Shown here in pieces: positions 20,713 to 28,470 of a stretch of 64,000 nt of DNA. The position numbers and the translations under genes were made by a program. The number at the start of each line of letters is the position of its first letter. Position 1 is the first letter of the stretch. This DNA is from Bacteroidota bacterium (GTDB lineage: Bacteria > Bacteroidota > Bacteroidia > Chitinophagales > Chitinophagaceae), in assembly GCA_016868775.1 (NCBI GenBank), contig VGFT01000003.1:186001-250000 (forward strand). The letters are read 5' to 3'. Under the pieces are notes generated by a model, which saw only the letters and a program-made list of their open reading frames with translations, made no database searches and had not been told where the DNA came from.

Positions 20713-21243
20713 ATGGCACTGATCTTACCCGTTGAAGGAAAACGACCGCAATTCGGGGAAAACACCTTTCTGGCCCCGAACGCTACTGTGGTGGGCGATG
20801 TAACCATGGGAAAAGACTGCAGCATCTGGTTTCAAGCGGTCGTTCGCGGAGATGTGAATTTTATCCGAGTCGGTGATCGTGTCAACATACAGGACGGCGC
20901 CTGCATTCACGGCACCTATGAAAAATGCGGAACCACCATTGGAAACTCGGTATCGATCGGTCACCATGCCATCGTGCATGGGTGTACCCTGCACGATCAT
21001 GTATTGGTAGGAATGGACGCCATCGTGATGGACCAAGCCGTGGTACACTCCAATACCATCATTGCTGCCGGAGCGGTCGTGCTCGAAGGCATGATCTGTG
21101 AAAGCGGGAGCATTTATGCCGGTGTTCCGGCCAAAAAAGTAAAGGACATCACGCCCGAATTGGTACGCGGGGAGATCGAACGCATCGCCAACAACTACAT
21201 CAAATACGCCGGCTGGTTCAAAGATGCGTCCGAAAACAAATAA
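20713..21243 (+). CDS. Gamma carbonic anhydrase-like left-handed beta-helix protein
   Basis: 176 residues built of hexapeptide repeats (for example FLAPNATVVGDVTMGKDCSIW, RVGDRVNIQDGACIH). The three zinc-binding histidines of the gamma class fit His66, His84 and His89, the last two with the five-residue spacing seen in Cam-type enzymes. It is of the short YrdA/PaaY type that lacks the acidic loop, so hydration of CO2 is plausible but unproven; some relatives are thioesterases. The stop abuts the next small lipoprotein gene. Confidence 0.88.
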   Translation: MALILPVEGKRPQFGENTFLAPNATVVGDVTMGKDCSIWFQAVVRGDVNFIRVGDRVNIQDGACIHGTYEKCGTTIGNSVSIGHHAIVHGCTLHDHVLVGMDAIVMDQAVVHSNTIIAAGAVVLEGMICESGSIYAGVPAKKVKDITPELVRGEIERIANNYIKYAGWFKDASENK

Positions 21244-21444
21244 ATGACTATGCGCCTGAATAAATGGATTTGGATTTTGGTGCTGGCAAGTTTCACGCTT
21301 AGTTCCTGCGGGATGCTCCGAAATATGTTTCGCCGCAAATCAGGTTGTCCGAGTAACGGAAAAAACATTGGGGCCGAACGGATCGCCAGCGGAGACCCCA
21401 AGGCCATACAAAGTGCCAAACGGGCAAAAAAATTTAAAAATTGA
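21244..21444 (+). CDS. Small lipoprotein, unknown function
   Basis: 66 residues. The N-terminal hydrophobic stretch WIWILVLASFTLSSC ends in a lipobox cysteine near residue 22. The mature part is short and basic (MLRNMFRRKSGCPSNGKNIGAERI) and ends KRAKKFKN. It begins directly after the gamma carbonic anhydrase-like gene and is convergent with rsgA. Similar short Cys-containing lipoproteins of this type are frequent in Bacteroidota; I do not know a function. Confidence 0.7.
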   Translation: MTMRLNKWIWILVLASFTLSSCGMLRNMFRRKSGCPSNGKNIGAERIASGDPKAIQSAKRAKKFKN

Positions 21445-22371
21445 TCAGTAATTCCGCTCGTCGATCGACTCGAGCAGATTTACATAACTCAAATAACGCC
21501 GCTCATCGATCACCCCTTCCCGTACCGCTTCCTTCACGGCACAATCCGGCTCATTAAGATGTAAACAGTTATTGAATTGACAATGCTCCAAGACCCGGCG
21601 CATCTCAGGGAAATAATGTGATAACTCCGCCCGTTCGAGATTGACCAAGCCAAACTCCCGCATCCCGGGCGTATCAATGATCCTTCCTCCTCCGGGGAGG
21701 TCAAACATTTCAGCAAAGGTGGTGGTATGTAATCCTTTTCCACTCCATCCACTGACATCTTGGGTACGGCGGTTGAGTCCGGGTAACCACCGATTCAGCA
21801 AACTCGATTTGCCTACACCACTGTGGCCCGTCACCAGCGTGGTCTTCCCATTCAATCGCTGCAAAAGGTCCTCCATACCAATGCCCGTTTCGGCACTGAC
21901 CAACAACACGGGGTATCCGACCCCGGAATAAACACGTTTCCACTCCTCAAACGTGGCATTTTCCTTTGGGGAATGCTGATCGGCTTTGTTGCAAACGATC
22001 AGCGAAGGCACATGATACATTTCCGAGGCGATCAAACAACGATCGATGAAGCCGGTAGAGGTTTTGGGATTTTTTACCGTAACGATCAGCATCGACAGAT
22101 CCAGGTTGGCGGCTACGATGTGATGCTGGTGTTTGTGTCTCGGACTTTGCCGATGCAGGTAATTTCGCCTGGGCTCGATCTCCACAATCATCGCCGTTCC
22201 GGCCAATTCCTCTTCCACTTCCAGATTGACCCAATCGCCCACAGCAACGGGATTGGTGCTGGTGATCGCATCTAATTTCATTACGCCTTTGATACGGGCA
22301 TTCCAATTCTTTCCTTGTTCATCGCGAACGATGTACCAGCTTCCGGTTGATTTGTAGACAAGTCCGCGCAT
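21445..22371 (-). CDS. rsgA: Ribosome small subunit-dependent GTPase A
   Basis: 308 residues. It is a circularly permuted GTPase that helps mature the 30S subunit. Order of parts: OB-fold (about 1-75), G4 NKAD (128-131), G1 P-loop GHSGVGKSS (182-190), G3 DTPG (233-236), then a zinc finger with Cys264, Cys269, His271 and Cys277. The G4-G1-G3 order is diagnostic. It begins 3 bp after the nadE stop, so it is the second gene of that operon. Confidence 0.97.
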   Translation of the reverse strand: MRGLVYKSTGSWYIVRDEQGKNWNARIKGVMKLDAITSTNPVAVGDWVNLEVEEELAGTAMIVEIEPRRNYLHRQSPRHKHQHHIVAANLDLSMLIVTVKNPKTSTGFIDRCLIASEMYHVPSLIVCNKADQHSPKENATFEEWKRVYSGVGYPVLLVSAETGIGMEDLLQRLNGKTTLVTGHSGVGKSSLLNRWLPGLNRRTQDVSGWSGKGLHTTTFAEMFDLPGGGRIIDTPGMREFGLVNLERAELSHYFPEMRRVLEHCQFNNCLHLNEPDCAVKEAVREGVIDERRYLSYVNLLESIDERNY

Positions 22372-22374
22372 GGA

Positions 22375-24072
22375 TCAGGAATTCGGCTTCTCCGTGAGAT
22401 AATGCGCAACGATGGGCATTCGGCGTCCCATGCCAAAGGACTTGGGCGAAATACGTATGATGGGGCAGAACTGATTGCGCTTATATTCATTGATGTTTAC
22501 CAACCGGATCACGCGGGCAACCGTATCCCGATCGAAACCTTGCGAAATGATCGACTCAGGTCCGTTGCGCAATTCGATGTATTGATAGAGAATCGGATCC
22601 AGCAAGGAATAATCAGGTAAGGAATCCGAATCTTTTTGGTTGGGTCTCAACTCGGCCGAAGGAGCCTTGTCGAGGATGGAGAACGGAATCACTTCCTTAT
22701 CCCGGTTTATATAACGAGCCAGGGCATAAACCTGAAGCTTGTAACAATCGCCCAATACGGCAAGTCCACCAGCCATATCGCCGTACAAGGTTCCATATCC
22801 GGTAGCCAGTTCGCTTTTGTTGGATGTATTGAGCAATATGTATCCAAACTTATTGGCGACCGACATCAGGAAATTACCCCGGATGCGCGACTGCATATTT
22901 TCTTCCGCGAGGCCAAATGGCCGATCGGCGAACACTGGTTTCAGCTCGGTCAAGAACGCATCAAAGACCCGATCGATCGGCAGCACGTCATACGGATTTC
23001 CCAACCGCTCGCTCAGCAGTTTGGCATCCGTAACACTATGCGAAGAAGAAAACGGCGAAGGCAATAAAAGAGCACGTACATTTTCCTTCCCCAGTGCTTC
23101 TACGGCCAGCGCCAGGGTGACCGCACTATCGATCCCGCCGCTACTGCCCAGAATGGCCTGACGAAACCCCATCTTCCCGAAATAATCACGAATGCCCATG
23201 ACAAGTGCCTGATGTATTTCCCGGATACCTTCCTGCGCCTGCAGCGAATCGGGATTGTATTCAGCTTCGGGTAATTCGGCAGCAACTGCTTGAATCGGTC
23301 GGTCAAAGCTTCCGTTTTCGTTCCAATCCACATACGCCACACATTCCTCAAAAAGTGGAAGTTGTTGAATCAAATTGGCCTCCGCATCCATGACCAGCGA
23401 ACCACCGTCGAATACGATCTCAGTCTGACTTCCCACGGCATTACAATACAACATGGGACATTTGTACTTCCGAATATTTTGCTTGAGGATGGCCTTCCGG
23501 TCTTCCAGATGCGTATAATCAAAGGGCGAAGCAGAAAGATTGAGGATCAGGTCGGGTTGCTGAGGCAACAGTTGGTCGAGCGGACAGGTTGGATACAACG
23601 GATGATCGCCCAGGTTCCAGATATCCTCACAAATGGTGATCGCCAATTTTTTTCCTCGAAAATTCAAGACCGACCAATTCCTGGCCGGCTCAAAATATCG
23701 GTACTCATCAAAAATATCATAGGTAGGCAAACAAGTCTTTTGCGCAACGCCCACCAGCGCCTGATCGTCAAACAAGTAGGCCGCATTAAAAAGCCGCTTG
23801 CCGTGTTTATTTGGATTTCGCTGCGGGGCTCCGATCAGAATACCAATGCCATGGGCTGATTGACGGATTTGATCGAGTGAATCGTCGCAAGCATGGATGA
23901 ATTCAGGGAACTCGAGCAGGTCGCGGGGCGGATAGCCACAAACCGCCAGCTCGGAAAACAGGATCAACTCCGCACCAGCGGCCTTGGCCTGCTGTATGGC
24001 TGCCAGGATCTTAGCCGTATTTCCGGCAATGTCGCCGATCCGGTAATTTTGCTGGGCCAACGCAATTCGCAT
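22375..24072 (-). CDS. nadE: Glutamine-dependent NAD+ synthetase
   Basis: 565 residues from ATG 24072; an ATG 13 codons upstream is rejected because MRIALAQQNYRIGD is the family N-terminus and a promoter box lies in between. The N-terminal nitrilase-type amidotransferase shows its Glu (FSELAVCGYP), Lys (AQKTCLPTYDIFDEYRYF) and Cys (AITICEDIWN). The C-terminal synthetase carries the P-loop GSSGGIDSA. It makes NAD from deamido-NAD and glutamine-derived ammonia. NadC, earlier in the same pathway, lies 4 kb away. Confidence 0.96.
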   Translation of the reverse strand: MRIALAQQNYRIGDIAGNTAKILAAIQQAKAAGAELILFSELAVCGYPPRDLLEFPEFIHACDDSLDQIRQSAHGIGILIGAPQRNPNKHGKRLFNAAYLFDDQALVGVAQKTCLPTYDIFDEYRYFEPARNWSVLNFRGKKLAITICEDIWNLGDHPLYPTCPLDQLLPQQPDLILNLSASPFDYTHLEDRKAILKQNIRKYKCPMLYCNAVGSQTEIVFDGGSLVMDAEANLIQQLPLFEECVAYVDWNENGSFDRPIQAVAAELPEAEYNPDSLQAQEGIREIHQALVMGIRDYFGKMGFRQAILGSSGGIDSAVTLALAVEALGKENVRALLLPSPFSSSHSVTDAKLLSERLGNPYDVLPIDRVFDAFLTELKPVFADRPFGLAEENMQSRIRGNFLMSVANKFGYILLNTSNKSELATGYGTLYGDMAGGLAVLGDCYKLQVYALARYINRDKEVIPFSILDKAPSAELRPNQKDSDSLPDYSLLDPILYQYIELRNGPESIISQGFDRDTVARVIRLVNINEYKRNQFCPIIRISPKSFGMGRRMPIVAHYLTEKPNS

Positions 24073-24076
24073 GGCA

Positions 24077-24084
24077 CAAAGGTA
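24077..24084 (-). promoter_or_regulatory. Bacteroidota -7 promoter box for nadE-rsgA
   Basis: TACCTTTG on the minus strand, a perfect TAnnTTTG, ends 4 bp before the nadE ATG. The transcript is probably leaderless or nearly so. Confidence 0.6.
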
Positions 24085-24141
24085 CTGACTCCCCCGCGCT
24101 CTCGAGGGCAATAGTTAACCCCCCCGTTGCGTTATCATACC

Positions 24142-25155
24142 ATGAAAAAGTTCATCGCCCTTTGGCTACCCGTATTCGTTTTTTTCGCTTGTGGGGAAAA
24201 GATCGTTGCGCCGGATGTTTCGGCAGTAGAAATGGAGGTGCCGGTAGATCGATTTGACCATTCATTTTTTTCGATAGATACCAGCCGGTTGGTCGCTGAT
24301 TTATCGCAAACACAAGCCAAACATCCCATTTTTTATACCGAATTCATGGAAGGGATAATGGGAATCCCCACCAACGACCGTTCCACCCTTGCGTTGAACA
24401 ATCTATTGTTTTTTTACAGGGGATATCGCCCCCTGTATGATACATTAATGAGTACATACAAACAGGTGGATGACATTCAAAAATCACTCAAACAAGGATT
24501 GCAGTTCGTACGGCATTACTTTCCCAAATATCCAGCCAATCAAAAATTAATTTTTTTCGTTGGACCCTTTGATGCTCCCGGAGTGATTATAACCGAAGAG
24601 GGTATAGCGGTGGGACTACAGCTCTATGCGGGCAAAAACTTCCCCTTTTATCAATCGCAACAAGGGATTTCACTTTTCCCGAACTATATCAGCCGCCGTT
24701 TTGAGCGAGATTATATTGTGGCTAACTGCCTACAAGGTGTCATTAAGGAACTTTGCCCTAACACCTCCGGCTCCTTGATCGATCAGATTGTTCGGCGCGG
24801 ACGAGAAGCCTGGTTGCTGGAACGATTCCTTCCGTACACGGCCGACTCTCTGCGCATGGGTTTCACAAAAGATCAACTTCGGTGGTGTCAGGCCAACGAA
24901 TCACTCATCTGGAGTTATTTTTTGAAAAATGTTGATTTACACACTACCGAAAAAGACATCATACAGACTTTTCTGGGAGAAGGTCCCTTTACGGCCGGGC
25001 TGGATCAAGAAAACTCCCCCGGAAACCTGGGCACCTGGGTAGGGCGACAAATCGTGCGGGCGTATGTCCGAAAAAATCCAACCATCTCTCCAGCCGCGTT
25101 GATTCAACTGGAGCCGGCAAAAATTTTGGAAGGAGCGGCGTATAAACCTCGCTGA
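24142..25155 (+). CDS. gldB: Gliding motility lipoprotein GldB
   Basis: 337 residues from ATG 24142, which opens a lipoprotein signal with cysteine at residue 17 (FVFFACGEK); the frame also has an ATG five codons earlier. The segment VPVDRFDHSFFSID is the conserved GldB N-terminal region, and residues further on (FFVGPFDAPGVIITEEGIAVGLQLYAG) match the zinc-peptidase-like fold of this family. GldB is required for gliding and T9SS function in flavobacteria. gldC, its usual partner, is not next to it; the gldKLMN operon is 13 kb downstream. Confidence 0.88.
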   Translation: MKKFIALWLPVFVFFACGEKIVAPDVSAVEMEVPVDRFDHSFFSIDTSRLVADLSQTQAKHPIFYTEFMEGIMGIPTNDRSTLALNNLLFFYRGYRPLYDTLMSTYKQVDDIQKSLKQGLQFVRHYFPKYPANQKLIFFVGPFDAPGVIITEEGIAVGLQLYAGKNFPFYQSQQGISLFPNYISRRFERDYIVANCLQGVIKELCPNTSGSLIDQIVRRGREAWLLERFLPYTADSLRMGFTKDQLRWCQANESLIWSYFLKNVDLHTTEKDIIQTFLGEGPFTAGLDQENSPGNLGTWVGRQIVRAYVRKNPTISPAALIQLEPAKILEGAAYKPR

Positions 25156-25533
25156 TCAATTGAGCTTTGCCGGCATGACCAGTTCAAATGCCGGAATGGT
25201 CACTTTAAAGGGCTGATTGGTATTTAGGTTCACCATTTCGTAATAACCCGACATCCGACCCATTTCGGTATTGAGGTTACAGCCACTGATATACTGATGG
25301 CGAGCCCCAGGTTCCAAAATTGGCTGTTGTCCAACGACACCATCCCCATCCACTTCCCGATAAGCCCCGTTGCTATCGAATATGTCCCAATGACGACGCA
25401 ACAGTTGAACCGGAAAAACATTTTGGTTTTCAATTATTACGCGATAGGCGAAAATAAATTCAGGCTGGTTGGCATCGGCTTGGTAAAAGGTTTCTACACT
25501 GACTTCTACCCCGGAAGTAACTTGACTGACCAT
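25156..25533 (-). CDS. apaG: ApaG domain protein
   Basis: 125 residues, almost entirely one ApaG/fibronectin-like beta-sandwich: FAYRVIIENQN, LLRRHWDI, GDGVVGQQPILEPGARHQYISGCNL and MSGYYEMVN are typical. The family is linked to divalent cation or Ap4A metabolism in other bacteria, but the biochemical role is unsettled. It is convergent with gldB (stops adjacent) and divergent from icd. Confidence 0.93.
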   Translation of the reverse strand: MVSQVTSGVEVSVETFYQADANQPEFIFAYRVIIENQNVFPVQLLRRHWDIFDSNGAYREVDGDGVVGQQPILEPGARHQYISGCNLNTEMGRMSGYYEMVNLNTNQPFKVTIPAFELVMPAKLN

Positions 25534-25580
25534 AATTAAAAGTAGGGAAAGGAAACAATAAAAATTCCCTTGTGCATAAA

Positions 25581-25608
25581 TTGATTGAACTCAGTAGGCT
25601 TACTTTTG
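25581..25608 (+). promoter_or_regulatory. Promoter for icd
   Basis: TTG at 25581-25583 and TACTTTTG (TAnnTTTG) at 25601-25608, 17 bp apart, lie 16 bp before the icd ATG. This is a good fit to the Bacteroidota primary promoter, with a slightly short spacer. Confidence 0.55.
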
Positions 25609-25624
25609 CACCCAAATTATTACC

Positions 25625-27077
25625 ATGAAGATCGCCATTGCCCAAGGGGACGGAATCGGTCCCGAGATCATGACAGCCGTTCTCTCCCTTTTCGATGCCG
25701 CCGGTGTTCCGTTGGAATACGTACCCGTTGATATGGGGGAAATGGGTATTTGACAAAGGATTTAACAATGGCATGACCCCCGAAGCGCAACAAACCATCG
25801 AATCACTGGGAATCCTTTTTAAAGGTCCCATGGAAACCCCTAAAGGCAAAGGCGTAAAAAGTGTAAACGTAACGGCCCGCAAGACCTGGAACACCTATGC
25901 CAACAAACGCGTTTTCAAAACCCTTCATGGGGTAGAAACCGTATTTTCCAAAGCGGGCATCCCGATCGACCTCACCATCGTACGCGAAAACATTGAAGAC
26001 ACTTATGGAGGCATCGAACACATGCTCACGCACGATGTTGCCCTCAGCCGTCGCTTTATCACCCGCCCCGGGAGCGAACAAGTGATCCGCTATGCCTTTG
26101 AAATGGCACAGAAAAAAGGATCGCACCGCATTACCTGCGGACATAAGGCCAATATCATGAAGATCACCGACGGACTTTTTCTCGAAGTCTTCTATGAAGT
26201 GGCCAAAGAATACCCGGACCTCAAGGCAGATGATGTGATCGTTGATGACCTCTGGATGAAATTGGTGACCCGCCCCGACCTGTTTGATGTAGTGGTGCTG
26301 ACCAACCTGCAAGGCGATATCGTGAGTGATCTTTGTGCCGGTTTGGTGGGCGGATTGGGCTTTGCCCCCTCCGCCAACATCGGCGATCACATTTGCATCT
26401 TCGAAGCCGTACACGGAACTGCACCGGATATCATGGGAAAAAATATCGCCAATCCCACTGCCTTGCTTCTGAGCGGATTGGCCCTGTTACGCCACGTGGG
26501 ACTAATGGGCCACGCCGCCCGGATCAAAAATGCTCTTCTATACACACTGGAAAGTGGTGCCCGCACCGGCGATTTTGGTGATAAAAATAAACCCGCCCTC
26601 AATACCACCGAGTTTATTAAAACCATCATTGACAACTTGGGCAAAACCCCGGCACATGGTGCGCGTCCCCTTCTGGAAGACAAACCCATCACCCCCACCC
26701 AGTACAAACTCGAGAAAAACCCCCTGATCATGTCCGAAGAACTTATGCAGGAAAAGATCGTGGGTGCCGATTTCTTCGTGGAAAGCGAAGAACAACCCCA
26801 ACTCGTGGCTGATAAGATCTTAGCCGGACTAAATACAAAGTTTGATCTGGTAACCATCAGCAACCGAGGCACACAAGTATGGCCCAAAGGATCTGTCTTT
26901 ACCAACTTGGTGAACCAATACCGTTGCCGGATCGAAAGCAAAGGCACAGAACCCTGCTCGCAAGAAGAGATCCTGCAACTCTATCAACACATGATGAAAG
27001 TGTTCAAGGTTTGCTCGATCGAATTGCTGAATATGTGGGGAGAGAAGAAGGGGTATAGTTTGGCGCAAGGACAATAA
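25625..27077 (+). pseudogene. icd: NADP-dependent isocitrate dehydrogenase, frameshifted near the 5' end
   Basis: Translation from ATG 25625 gives the expected start MKIAIAQGDGIGPEIM, then hits a stop (TGA 25751-25753) because a G-run at 25735-25739 has five Gs. With four Gs the protein reads on as VDMGKWVFDKGFNNGM and continues intact to 27077, about 483 residues. Downstream it carries the isopropylmalate/isocitrate dehydrogenase signatures (TIVRENIEDTYGG, NLQGDIVSDLCAGLVGGLGFAPSANIG) and the extra C-terminal domain of Bacteroidota/Thermus-type enzymes. It would oxidise isocitrate to 2-oxoglutarate in the TCA cycle. Since the enzyme is central and the rest is intact, a sequencing error or phase-variable homopolymer is as likely as true loss. 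Confidence 0.9.
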
Positions 27078-27094
27078 CCGCGCTTCGCGCGGTT
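27076..27094 (+). terminator. Hairpin directly after icd
   Basis: A perfect 8-bp stem AACCGCGC / GCGCGGTT with loop TTC begins inside the icd stop codon. There is no T-run, so it may be a 3'-end stabiliser or a weak terminator. Confidence 0.55.
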
Positions 27095-27200
27095 AGTTTG
27101 GGAAGTTTGGGAGTTTGGGAGTTAGTTTGGAGTGGTCCGCTACGCGGACGTCCGCAGTCTGCAGTCCACAGTCGGCGGACAGCGGTCGGCGGACAGTAGT
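27095..27200. repeat. Intergenic low-complexity repeats (GTTTGGGAG and GTCGGCGGACAG words)
   Basis: Tandem copies of a GTTTGGGAG-like word (27096-27130) are followed by a hairpin GTCCGC-TAC-GCGGAC and by two copies of GTCGGCGGACAG. No reading frame is supported. The first word recurs in inverted orientation at 37365-37411 and 57636-57698. Confidence 0.6.
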
Positions 27201-27202
27201 TG

Positions 27203-27538
27203 CTAGTTAGTTAGTTTATAGCCGAGTGATTGGAGGTAGCCTTTTAGTTTTTGGCGGTGGTCGCCTTGTATGAGTATAAGGCCGTCTTTTACGGAGCCGC
27301 CGGTACCGCAGTGTGATTTCAATTTTTTTCCGAGTTCTTCGAGATCGGGTGTGGTTCCCACAAAGCGCTCCACAAGCGTCACCGCTTTGCCGGCGCGCTG
27401 TTTGGTGTCGAGCCGAAGCAACAAGCGTTGTTTATCCGGTGGCAAGGTCTCGGTTTCACCTGTCTCCTCTTCAAAGGAAAAATTCGGATCCGTACTGAAT
27501 ACAAATCCCCGTTGATCGGCTTTGTTCTTTTTTGACAT
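27203..27538 (-). CDS. SUI1/YciH-family translation initiation factor (eIF1-like)
   Basis: 111 residues. The C-terminal 75 residues form the SUI1 domain: RLDTKQRAGKAVTLVERF, then KLKSHCGTGGSVKDGLILIQGDHR, where the basic K-x-C-G-x-G-G-x-x-K-D-G core is diagnostic. The N-terminal 35 residues are an acidic linker. Archaeal and eukaryotic homologues police start-codon choice; bacterial YciH may do so under stress. It starts about 1 bp after the nadC stop, so it is the second gene of that operon. In this genome, where many mRNAs seem leaderless, such a factor is of interest. Confidence 0.9.
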   Translation of the reverse strand: MSKKNKADQRGFVFSTDPNFSFEEETGETETLPPDKQRLLLRLDTKQRAGKAVTLVERFVGTTPDLEELGKKLKSHCGTGGSVKDGLILIQGDHRQKLKGYLQSLGYKLTN

Positions 27539-27539
27539 A

Positions 27540-28394
27540 TTATTCCATCACCGTTTTTAAACTCAAATCCAAACTCACCGCCTGGTGCGTAAGAGCCCCC
27601 ACGCTTATGAATTGCACACCCGCCTCAGCGTAGGCACGAATATTCCCCAAATGAATCCCCCCACTCACTTCCGTCTCGAACTTTCCCGCGATCCATTCCA
27701 CCGCCTCACGAACCTGATCCACCGAAAAATTATCCAACAAAATCCGATGCACACACCCAACACCCAAGTCCAGCACCTGCTGTAATTCAGCTCGGTTGCG
27801 AACCTCGATCTCTACCGGAATCGTCAAATTTTTATTGGCCACATACCGACGGGTGGCATCCAAAACCGGACCAATCCCGCCCCCATGATCAATGTGATTG
27901 TCCTTGATCAAAATCCGATCATACAACCCAAAACGATGATTCTGCCCGCCACCAATCCGAACCGCTTCCTTCTCTGCCCAGCGAAATCCCGGCGTGGTCT
28001 TTCGCGTATCCAATAAAACAGCCGAAGTACCTTTCAATGCCTGCACATATTTATCCGTTAACGTGGCAATACCCGACATCCGCTGCATCAGATTCAAGGC
28101 CACCCGCTCCCCGATCAACAACGAACGGGCCGATCCACTCAATTCAAATACCCGATCGCCCGGCCGGATCCTTTCGCCATCACGCATATGGACCGTTGCT
28201 GTTAAGGAAGCATCCACAAAAGAAAAAAAATCCAACGCCACCTGCACCCCGGCCAACAAGCCCTCCGATTTTGCCAATAAAGAAGCCGTTCCGCGTACGG
28301 AAGAAGCTACCGTAGCCAGCGTGGTGTGATCACCTTCGCCCAAATCCTCAGCCAACCAATTCCGAAAAGAATGCACCCGATTGTTTGTTGCCAT
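27540..28394 (-). CDS. nadC: Nicotinate-nucleotide pyrophosphorylase (carboxylating)
   Basis: 284 residues from ATG 28394; the longer open frame to 28550 is rejected because MATNNRVHSFRNWLAEDLGEGDHTT is the family start and a promoter box sits just upstream. It converts quinolinate and PRPP to nicotinate mononucleotide in de novo NAD synthesis. Recognisable parts: LGEGDHTT, the GERVALNLMQRMSGIAT helix, LLDTRKTTPGFR, RIGGGQNHRFGLYDRILIKDNH and the C-terminal VSGGIHLGNIRAYAEAGVQFISVGALTH. Confidence 0.96.
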   Translation of the reverse strand: MATNNRVHSFRNWLAEDLGEGDHTTLATVASSVRGTASLLAKSEGLLAGVQVALDFFSFVDASLTATVHMRDGERIRPGDRVFELSGSARSLLIGERVALNLMQRMSGIATLTDKYVQALKGTSAVLLDTRKTTPGFRWAEKEAVRIGGGQNHRFGLYDRILIKDNHIDHGGGIGPVLDATRRYVANKNLTIPVEIEVRNRAELQQVLDLGVGCVHRILLDNFSVDQVREAVEWIAGKFETEVSGGIHLGNIRAYAEAGVQFISVGALTHQAVSLDLSLKTVME

Positions 28395-28398
28395 GACA

Positions 28399-28406
28399 CA
28401 AAAATA
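28399..28406 (-). promoter_or_regulatory. Bacteroidota -7 promoter box for nadC
   Basis: TATTTTTG on the minus strand, a perfect TAnnTTTG, ends 4 bp before the nadC ATG, the same spacing as in nadE. Confidence 0.55.
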
Positions 28407-28439
28407 GCCCCATTTCCCCCGCACCCATCCGCGGTTTCG

Positions 28440-28447
28440 TAACTTTG
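28440..28447 (+). promoter_or_regulatory. Bacteroidota -7 promoter box for gpmI
   Basis: TAACTTTG, a perfect TAnnTTTG, ends 23 bp before the gpmI ATG at 28471, giving a short leader. It is divergent from the nadC promoter. Confidence 0.55.
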
Positions 28448-28470
28448 AGTCGCACTTGGGGTGAAAAGAC

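Noticed and set aside
27076-27200. Possible CRISPR array in the repeat-rich spacer after icd
   Set aside because: Words are short, imperfect and contiguous, without equal-length unique spacers or cas genes.
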